From assembly GCA_031289285.1 (NCBI GenBank), contig JAITPT010000234.1, positions 1 through 11,248 of the forward strand: DNA of 11,248 nt. Reading direction: 5' to 3'. Made by a program: the position numbers and the translations under genes. Shown here one piece after another: positions 6,184-11,248 of this stretch. Every line of letters begins with the position of its first letter. Position 1 is the first letter of the stretch. The DNA is from Puniceicoccales bacterium (GTDB lineage: Bacteria > Verrucomicrobiota > Verrucomicrobiia > Opitutales > UBA953). Below the pieces are notes generated by a model that was given only the letters and a program-made list of their open reading frames with translations, was not told the origin of the DNA and made no database searches.

Positions 6184-7365
6184 ATGAAAATCATCGAATT
6201 GCTCAACGCCGAAAACGAACTCATGCGTAACATCGCTGCCCAGCAGCCCGTGGTGTTGAGCACACGCATTCGCCTCGCCCGCAACCTCGCCGGACACCCC
6301 TTCCCTGGGCGTGCCAACGCGGGGCAAAAACGCGCCGTCCTCGAAGCCTGTCACCACGCCCTACGCACCGTCCCCAAGCTCGGCAAAGGCGGCATCTTCC
6401 TCGTCGGCGCACTGCCCAACGCCGAAAAAGCCCTTCTCGTCGAGCGCCACCTCATCAGTAAAGAACTCGCAGAAAGCAAGGGGAGTGCCGTCTATATTAG
6501 CCGCGACCAAACATGCTCCGTGATGGTCAACGAGGAAGACCACCTGCGCTTGCAAGTCATGCGCGGCGGCTTCCACCTCAAACGCGCATGGAAGCAAGCG
6601 GAGCAACTTGACGCCGCCCTCGACGACGCGCTCCACCTCGCGTTTTCCAACGAGCTTGGCTACCTGACTGCCTGCCCGACCAACCTCGGCACAGGTCTCC
6701 GCGCCTCCGCGATGCTTCACCTCGCGGGTCTTGTTTTTTCGGGAAACATGGACAAGGTCGTCCGCGCCCTAAGTGCCGATGGCATTGCTGTCCGCGGCTG
6801 GTTCGGCGAAGGTTCTGACGCCTCTGGCTGTATTTTCCAAATCTCCAACCAGCACACGCTCGGCTATTCTGAAACGGAAATCCTCGACCGCCTGACGCTC
6901 TGGTTGGAAAAAATCATTGAGCAAGAAGAGAACGCTCGCCTGCGTCTTCTCGAATACGATTCTGATAAACTTTACGACCAAATCGCACGAGGTCTCGCCA
7001 TCCTTAAAAACGCCAGAATGCTCACTACTGCCGAGGCTATGACCTCTCTCTCTCTGGCAAGACTTGCTTGTGACATCGGTGTATTGCCTCAACATTGCCG
7101 TGCGTTGATAGACCGTCTCTTTATCGAGAGTCAACCTGCGCACATCATGTCCACTGCTGGAAAAGTTCTTGAAGGTGGTGCGCGTGATGCTGTGCGTGCA
7201 ACGCTTTTCCGCGAAAGTATTGCCAAGCTCCCCCCCCCCAGTTTCACTGTCCTCGACCGCAACGAGATAGACGAATTAGCTGACGCCGCCAAAACTGCCG
7301 TCCTCTCCAAGTGCAGAAACGAAAAAAGAGAGAGAAAGAAAGAGGAAGACAAAGAGGAAGAATAG
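6184..7365 (+). CDS. mcsB: Protein-arginine kinase McsB
   Basis: McsB phosphorylates arginine side chains and belongs to the phosphagen kinase superfamily without the N-terminal creatine-kinase domain. The protein has 393 residues against 363 in B. subtilis. Conserved blocks are VLSTRIRLARNL (24-35), ISRDQTCSVMVNEEDHLRLQVM (105-126), YLTACPTNLGTGLRASAMLH (160-179) with the catalytic-site C164, and GEGSDASGCIFQISNQHTLG (208-227). The allosteric phosphoarginine-binding motif RDxxRA is kept as RDAVRA (334-339). A C-terminal tail from about 349 ends in a charged run, KRERKKEEDKEEE. It follows a ten-C tract (7230-7239), so the tail depends on tract length. The frame is open upstream to 5824, but the ATG at 6184 matches the family and avoids overlap with mcsA. 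It is probably cotranscribed with mcsA. Its last 55 bases overlap the longest possible lnt frame. Confidence 0.94.
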   Translation: MKIIELLNAENELMRNIAAQQPVVLSTRIRLARNLAGHPFPGRANAGQKRAVLEACHHALRTVPKLGKGGIFLVGALPNAEKALLVERHLISKELAESKGSAVYISRDQTCSVMVNEEDHLRLQVMRGGFHLKRAWKQAEQLDAALDDALHLAFSNELGYLTACPTNLGTGLRASAMLHLAGLVFSGNMDKVVRALSADGIAVRGWFGEGSDASGCIFQISNQHTLGYSETEILDRLTLWLEKIIEQEENARLRLLEYDSDKLYDQIARGLAILKNARMLTTAEAMTSLSLARLACDIGVLPQHCRALIDRLFIESQPAHIMSTAGKVLEGGARDAVRATLFRESIAKLPPPSFTVLDRNEIDELADAAKTAVLSKCRNEKRERKKEEDKEEE

Positions 7366-7416
7366 AAAAAAGGGAAGAGCAGGGCAGAGAAGAGAAGAGC
7401 AGAGCAGAGAAAAAAC
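7315..7416 (+). repeat. Polypurine tract across the mcsB 3' end
   Basis: About 100 bp consist almost entirely of A and G on the plus strand, with only scattered C and a single T at the mcsB stop codon. It encodes the charged McsB tail and runs past the stop at 7363-7365 into the intergenic region, with AGAGA, GAAGA and AGAGC motifs. Such tracts can adopt triplex (H-DNA) structures; that is general knowledge and not shown here. Confidence 0.7.
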
Positions 7417-7460
7417 AGCCACGCCCAGCCACGCCCAACCACGCCCAACCACGCCCCAAA
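7417..7460 (+). repeat. 10-bp tandem array ACGCCCARCC
   Basis: ACGCCCAGCC (7421-7430) is followed by ACGCCCAACC (7431-7440), ACGCCCAACC (7441-7450) and the degenerate ACGCCCCAAA (7451-7460). Part of another unit (AGCC) precedes at 7417. The period is exactly 10 bp. Confidence 0.85.
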
Positions 7461-7472
7461 CAAGCTCTCCCT

Positions 7473-7532
7473 GTCCGTGTGTGCGCGTCCGTGTTTGTCC
7501 GTGTCAGTCCGTGTGTGTCCGTGTGTCCGTGC
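7473..7532 (+). repeat. GTCCGTGT short repeat array
   Basis: GTCCGTGT occurs at 7473, 7487, 7497, 7507 and 7517, and GTCCGTGC at 7525. Four of the starts are exactly 10 bp apart. It is followed by a C-rich stretch (7540-7605) with CTGCTCCGCCG repeats. Together with the preceding arrays this fills the gap between mcsB and the likely lnt start; no small gene is recognisable in it. Confidence 0.8.
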
Positions 7533-7652
7533 CCGAGCTGCCCCCCGCCCCCGCCCCCGCTGCTCCGCCGCCACCGCCCCCCGCTGCTCCGCCGCTCCCC
7601 CGCTCCGCTTTATTTTATTGCCCGCCTGCCACCACCGCGCATCTTCCGCTGC

Positions 7653-9683
7653 GTGCAATTTTTCGGAAACACCTATCGCGTTTTACGCCTGCTACCCTTC
7701 GCTGTCGGGGCGGCGGGCGGCCTCCTCTATTTTGCGGCTGCGCCCGGCATCGGTTTTTCCGAAGGCGCGTGGCTCTGGGCTGTCCCATTTCTACTCTGGG
7801 CGGCGACAAAACCGACATGGAAACAATGGCTGTTCACAGCGGGCGTCTCTATGTGGCTGGCGAAAATCGCCACACTCGTCTGGCTACGCCACGTTTATCC
7901 GCCGCTGGGCTGGCTGGGCTTAGTGCTATTGACGGCGAGCGTGGCGGCATTTCCGTTCGCATGGCTTGCGCTGGCGCGGCGACTTTTCCCGAAAGCAACA
8001 GGCGCACCAGTCACCTCGCGCATAGCGATACAATTTGGGCTGGCGGGCGCGTGGGTGCTCCTCGAATGGCTACAATCGTGGATTTTTACAGGCTTCCCGT
8101 GGGTGTTGCTCGCCGAGACACAATGGCGACAACCCGTCGTCCTCTCCCTCTGCGCATGGGGCGGACCGTGGGCACCCGCATTCGCCATAATCCTATTCAA
8201 CACAGGGTTGTCGCGCTATATTCTGCGGTATTTTGAAGAACGAGAAAAAGCCGAAGAAGCTGCGCTCAAAGCAAGGCGCGAAGAGTTTGCGGAGAGAATG
8301 AAAGACGCAGCAGACGGCGGCGGACGTTTCGGCGGCGGGTTTGAAAATCGCCCGCTCCGCCCCGCGCAATTTCCGAACCCCTTCAATGCGTTGCGTCGCG
8401 TTTGCCCAGAGTTTTATCTTGGCGTGTTGCCTGTTTTTCTTGGCATCCTCTCATTTGTCCGCGCAAGCCACACACACACAAATCACGCAGAAACTTTTTT
8501 TACTGCCGCCGCCATTCAGACCGACTTTGACCCCAATGCAAAATGGGACCCAAAACTTCTCCGCGAAAACACTGACACCGTCGCCACCCTGATAAACGAA
8601 GCCGCAAAACTCTCCGAAGAAAAACCCATCTTCGAGATGGCGCAGGCGACGGCTGGAGAGACAAAAAAAACCGCGCCAACGGGGAAAAACGCACCCGCGC
8701 TCGCCGCCAAACGCCGGACGCCTCCGCAGGTGATTTTTCTACCCGAAGCAGCGCTCCCGTATCACATCTCCGAAGTAGGTTACCAGAAATTCCTTACCGA
8801 CCTCGCGGAAAAAAACAACGCCACGCTTCTCGTTGGTGTTGTGGGAGAAAGCGACGGCGGTTATTACAACGGCATTCACAGTGTCACGCCGGGTATTGGA
8901 GTGGATATGCAAAACTATTATGCAAAACGCCACCTCGTCCCATTTGGCGAATATGTGCCGCTGGCCGACATCCTCCCGCTGCGTAAAGTCGTGCCTGTAG
9001 AGAAAGATTGTTTGCCCGGAAAAGAAGGTTCTCCGCTACCGTTAACAGTCTGGAAAAAAGACTCTCCTTCCACCACTGCCGCCGGCCTAAACATCCGTCT
9101 CCGAAAAAAAACATCTACAAAAAAAACAACACCGGAAACAGCAGCGAAAACAACACCGGAAACAACGCCAGAAATCTCTCTCTCTGATTTTCCGGCGACT
9201 GCTAAAACTTTCCAAGCAGGCTCGCTTGTTTGCTACGAAGATGTCTTTCCCGAACTTGCGCGTGACATGGTTTTGCATGGCGCGGACTTTCTCGCCGTGC
9301 TTACCAACGACGCATGGTATGGGCGTGAGGCGGGTGCCTATCAACATGCCTCGCACTCTGCTGTTTTAGCGGCGTCGCTGGGCGTTCCTGTTGTGCGTTG
9401 TGGCAACAACGGTTGGAGTGGTGTTTTCAATGCGCTTGGCCAGCAAATGCCGATGCTAAACAGGGCAGGGAGTATTTATTTTCGTGGCGCGGGTTATTTT
9501 GAAGTGCGAGGTTTCCCTGTCGCATTTCGCACTCAAAACCCGACTCTCTACACAACCCGTGGCAACTGGATGGTAAAACTCTCTGCCCTGCTTGTCGCAT
9601 GGGTTGTGTTGCGAAACATCCCATTCCGCCGAAAAAAACCTATCCGCGAAAAAAAGACAGAAATCGAGACAGTGTCCTCCTAA
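7653..9683 (+). CDS. lnt: Apolipoprotein N-acyltransferase
   Basis: Lnt adds the third acyl chain to the N-terminal cysteine of lipoproteins in the inner membrane. From the GTG at 7653 the protein has 676 residues (E. coli 512). Hydrophobic helices occur near 12-32, 38-52, 58-77, 85-108, 122-140, 162-186 and 253-270, with one at the C-terminus (640-656). The nitrilase-type domain between them has the triad E365 (FLPEAALP), K425 (YAKRHLVPFGEYVPL, also E433) and C527 (LVCYEDVFPE), then TNDAWYG. Three low-complexity insertions explain the size: about 192-235 (charged, then Gly-rich), 333-356 (Lys/Ala/Thr) and 471-514 (Lys/Thr with repeated TTPET). The start is uncertain. The frame is open back to a GTG at 7311, which would add 114 Arg/Pro-rich residues encoded by simple repeats and overlap mcsB. 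No ribosome site is seen at either start. It is probably the third gene of the mcsA operon. Confidence 0.9.
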   Translation: MQFFGNTYRVLRLLPFAVGAAGGLLYFAAAPGIGFSEGAWLWAVPFLLWAATKPTWKQWLFTAGVSMWLAKIATLVWLRHVYPPLGWLGLVLLTASVAAFPFAWLALARRLFPKATGAPVTSRIAIQFGLAGAWVLLEWLQSWIFTGFPWVLLAETQWRQPVVLSLCAWGGPWAPAFAIILFNTGLSRYILRYFEEREKAEEAALKARREEFAERMKDAADGGGRFGGGFENRPLRPAQFPNPFNALRRVCPEFYLGVLPVFLGILSFVRASHTHTNHAETFFTAAAIQTDFDPNAKWDPKLLRENTDTVATLINEAAKLSEEKPIFEMAQATAGETKKTAPTGKNAPALAAKRRTPPQVIFLPEAALPYHISEVGYQKFLTDLAEKNNATLLVGVVGESDGGYYNGIHSVTPGIGVDMQNYYAKRHLVPFGEYVPLADILPLRKVVPVEKDCLPGKEGSPLPLTVWKKDSPSTTAAGLNIRLRKKTSTKKTTPETAAKTTPETTPEISLSDFPATAKTFQAGSLVCYEDVFPELARDMVLHGADFLAVLTNDAWYGREAGAYQHASHSAVLAASLGVPVVRCGNNGWSGVFNALGQQMPMLNRAGSIYFRGAGYFEVRGFPVAFRTQNPTLYTTRGNWMVKLSALLVAWVVLRNIPFRRKKPIREKKTEIETVSS

Positions 9684-9693
9684 AAATAAATCT
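9675..9693 (+). repeat. Third copy of the element-end motif at the lnt stop codon
   Basis: TCCTCCTAAAAATAAATCTG resembles the ends of the neighbouring composite element, which read CACTCC(C/T)AAAAATAAATTTGGG. It lies in the same orientation as the left end at 9716. It contains the lnt stop codon TAA (9681-9683), so the gene either ends inside or directly abuts the repeat. Confidence 0.55.
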
Positions 9694-9752
9694 GTATGTC
9701 CGAAAACATCTGTGGGCACTCCCAAAAATAAATTTGGGGTTGGTGCATCTTC

Positions 9753-9876
9753 CGTCCCGTAGGGACGAAATGTCGGTAGCACGGGACTTTAGTCCCGTGA
9801 AAATGCCACCCCCACGCCCGCGTCCCGCAGGGACGCAACAGCTGCAGCGGAAACGGGTTGCGTCCCTACGGGATGC
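9753..9876. repeat. Cluster of four short GC-rich palindromes in the left arm
   Basis: Four hairpins follow each other: CGTCCC-GTA-GGGACG (9753-9767), CACGGGACT-TT-AGTCCCGTG (9780-9799), GCGTCCC-GCA-GGGACGC (9820-9836) and GCGTCCC-TAC-GGGATGC (9860-9876, one G-T pair). All share a GTCCC/GGGAC stem with a 2-3 base loop. Only the first has a partner in the right arm of the composite element. Confidence 0.85.
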
Positions 9877-10039
9877 GACGGAGTGGGGAGCCGACAACAC
9901 GGGGTTTCAACCCAATCCCGTTCATGTAGCGTGAAAATACGAGAATAGCCTTTGAAACGGAGGGTGCCTCGTAGCGCTGAAGGCGCGGCTTCATAATAGC
10001 CTATGGCAACGCCATTGGATAATGGACGGTTTCTCCACT

Positions 10040-10140
10040 GCGGGCTGAAAGCCCGCCTCAACGCACTGGAGGTCGGCGGCGGTGGCGTGAGGGGGGGGGG
10101 GCATTCGGAACGAAGGTTGAGGCGGGCTTACAGCCCGCTG
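10040..10140. repeat. Inner inverted repeat GCGGGCTG-AAGCCCGCCTCAAC
   Basis: GCGGGCTGAAAGCCCGCC is at 10040-10057, followed by TCAAC. Its inverted partner is GTTGAGGCGGGC followed by TTACAGCCCGC at about 10116-10138. Each half is itself a small hairpin (GCGGGCT/AGCCCGC). They bracket the unique centre with the G11 tract. Confidence 0.8.
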
Positions 10141-10456
10141 TGAGCCGCCGCCCGGCATCCTATGGCTTCGCCATAGGCTATTATGACGCCGCGCCTTCAG
10201 CGCTCCAAGCCACATGCGGTTTCAGAAATGCCCTTCGTATTTTGGGCACTACCTGAACGGTATTGGGTTGAAACCTCGTGCTACCAACATGCCGTTCCTA
10301 CGGGACTAAAAGACACCCGTCCCAAATTTATTTTTAGGAGTGCTCCACCGAAATCCTCGCCCCGCCGTCGAAGCAAACTGACTGAGGACGGGAAAGAGGG
10401 CGGGCGCACACGGCGTCTGGCGGACGGGTCAACCCGAACTCCTCCGAGGAATGGTA

Positions 10457-11248
10457 TCAAAAGCGCAGGTGGAAGGCGGCGTGGATGCGGTTGGCGGTTT
10501 GGTCGCGGAGGTCGCTGCCGTAGGTGTAACCGATGGTCAGGGTCGTATTTGGTGAAAAAGCAAACTCGAGGGAGGGGCCGACTTGGACGATGTCTTGCGC
10601 AGTGGAGACGACCCGTGTGTCGAAAAAGGCGGGAGCACCACCGCCAGCGTTGTTCGCATTGTCCGCGAAACGGGCGTGGATTTTGGTTTTGGTGTCCAGC
10701 AATTCGCGGGCGTAGGAGAAGTTCAGCGAGAGGCGCACACCGACATGCGAAATCAGCGACGCTTGGCAGCTTAACGCGCCGCCGATTTGGGCGCGGAGCG
10801 AGTCTTGATTTAGCCGCGAGAGGTGAAGCGCGTCGGCGGTGAAATCTTCGGCGAGGTCTGCGCCAGTGCGGTGCTTGGCGTTTTCGGTGAAGGCGTCCAC
10901 TTCGGCGTGGGTGTATTCGAGGCCGACATGCGGCGTGAACATGAAGAGACCGAGCGGGAGAAATAGACCGGCGCGGAGCGAGGCACCGGCGTCGAAGCCC
11001 GTGGTGTCGGCGTTGGCGGTGGCGCGGGCGGCGGGTTGGAGGGGGGAGGCTTGGTGGCGGTTGACGGTGTAGTCGGAGAAGCCGCCGTAAATCGCGGCGT
11101 CTATAAACGTAAGCGGGGTGGGAAGCGCACTGGCGTAGGCGGTGGCGCGGAAGTTTTCCTGACGGATGCGCCCGCCGTCGCCGTGGAGCGTGGCGCGGGC
11201 AGCGTGGCCACCGAGGTTGACACCGAAGAGCAGCGTGGAGTCCGCAGG
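10457..11248 (-). CDS. Autotransporter outer-membrane beta-barrel domain (3' part of a larger gene)
   Basis: The frame is open from the right edge of the window to a TGA at 10457-10459, giving the last 263 residues of a protein whose start lies outside. The sequence shows alternating hydrophobic and polar beta strands, for example AGLFLPLGLFMFTPHVGLEY, VGVRLSLNFSYAREL and GPSLEFAFSPNTTLTIGYTY. It ends in AAFHLRF with a terminal Phe, the usual outer-membrane insertion signal recognised by the BAM complex. This is the layout of the C-terminal translocator of type V autotransporters; the passenger would lie beyond the window. An internal Met (10942) could be mistaken for a start, but barrel-like sequence continues upstream of it. 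No terminator is obvious downstream. The next element to the left is the REP-like mosaic, about 110 bp away. Confidence 0.82.
   Translation of the reverse strand, partial: PADSTLLFGVNLGGHAARATLHGDGGRIRQENFRATAYASALPTPLTFIDAAIYGGFSDYTVNRHQASPLQPAARATANADTTGFDAGASLRAGLFLPLGLFMFTPHVGLEYTHAEVDAFTENAKHRTGADLAEDFTADALHLSRLNQDSLRAQIGGALSCQASLISHVGVRLSLNFSYARELLDTKTKIHARFADNANNAGGGAPAFFDTRVVSTAQDIVQVGPSLEFAFSPNTTLTIGYTYGSDLRDQTANRIHAAFHLRF

Larger units (their letters stand above)
9714..10346. repeat. Composite inverted-repeat mosaic (REP/BIME-like), about 630 bp
   Basis: Two diverged inverted copies of one element face each other. The left arm (about 9714-10062) and the reverse complement of the right arm (about 10117-10346) align over their whole length in the same order. 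The ends carry AAAAATAAATTTGGG. Then come GTCCCGTAGG with GGTAGCACG, then GGTTTCAACCCAAT with CCGTTCA and AATACGA, then GCGCTGAAGGCGCGGC with CATAATAGCCTATGGC, and last GCGGGCTG(A/T)AAGCCCGCC. The centre (10063-10116) is unique and holds a run of eleven G (10091-10101). The left arm is longer by about 118 bp. No convincing gene lies in the stretch 9684-10456. The short palindromes are typical of REP-type elements moved by RAYT transposases; a RAYT gene lies about 8.5 kb to the left. Confidence 0.82.

Noticed and set aside
7417..7532. Possible CRISPR array in the short repeats before lnt
   Set aside because: Units are only 8-10 bp with no distinct spacers of 30 bp or more, and there are no cas genes.
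9780..9799. Strong hairpin after lnt as an intrinsic terminator
   Set aside because: The stem is perfect but it is followed by GAAAATG and not a T run, and it belongs to a series of similar REP-like palindromes.
10839..11072. 77-codon plus-strand open frame near the right edge
   Set aside because: It is antisense to the autotransporter barrel frame, which is open over the whole segment and has clear beta-strand character.

Overview
The window is GC-rich bacterial chromosome. It most likely comes from a member of the PVC group, probably Verrucomicrobiota close to Opitutaceae; this is an inference. It rests on an adjacent mcsA-mcsB pair (protein-arginine phosphorylation, known from Firmicutes and also in Chlamydiae and relatives), an apolipoprotein N-acyltransferase and an autotransporter beta-barrel (a diderm envelope), a long REP-associated tyrosine transposase, and palindrome-rich intergenic mosaics. 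Shine-Dalgarno sequences are weak or absent at most starts.

Layout, left to right. (1) 1-171 is an imperfect inverted repeat that folds into one long hairpin. (2) 215-1285 (-) is a RAYT/IS200-like Y1 transposase. (3) 1242-1550 is a tandem duplication of the transposase 5' end and upstream region. The outer copy has a dead start codon, and both copies end in an AT-rich palindrome. (4) 1599-4319 (+) is priA, carrying a long Pro/Ala/Ser-rich insertion. (5) 4364-5473 (-) is a tRNA-dihydrouridine synthase, convergent with priA, with an Asp-rich insertion and its own terminator. (6) 5628-9683 (+) is a probable operon, mcsA-mcsB-lnt. Between mcsB and lnt lies a low-complexity stretch of polypurine followed by two 10-bp-spaced repeat arrays. 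(7) 9714-10346 is a composite inverted repeat of about 630 bp built from REP-like palindromes. (8) 10457 to the right edge (-) is the C-terminal end of an autotransporter barrel.

The genes are mostly housekeeping: replication restart (PriA), tRNA modification (Dus), protein quality control (McsA/McsB) and lipoprotein maturation (Lnt). Two themes stand out. First, a REP-type transposase shares the window with two large inverted-repeat structures and a duplicated copy of its own 5' end. Second, nearly every conserved enzyme carries simple-sequence expansions at positions where its family normally has loops or tails. No defence system, CRISPR array, tRNA or rRNA was recognised.
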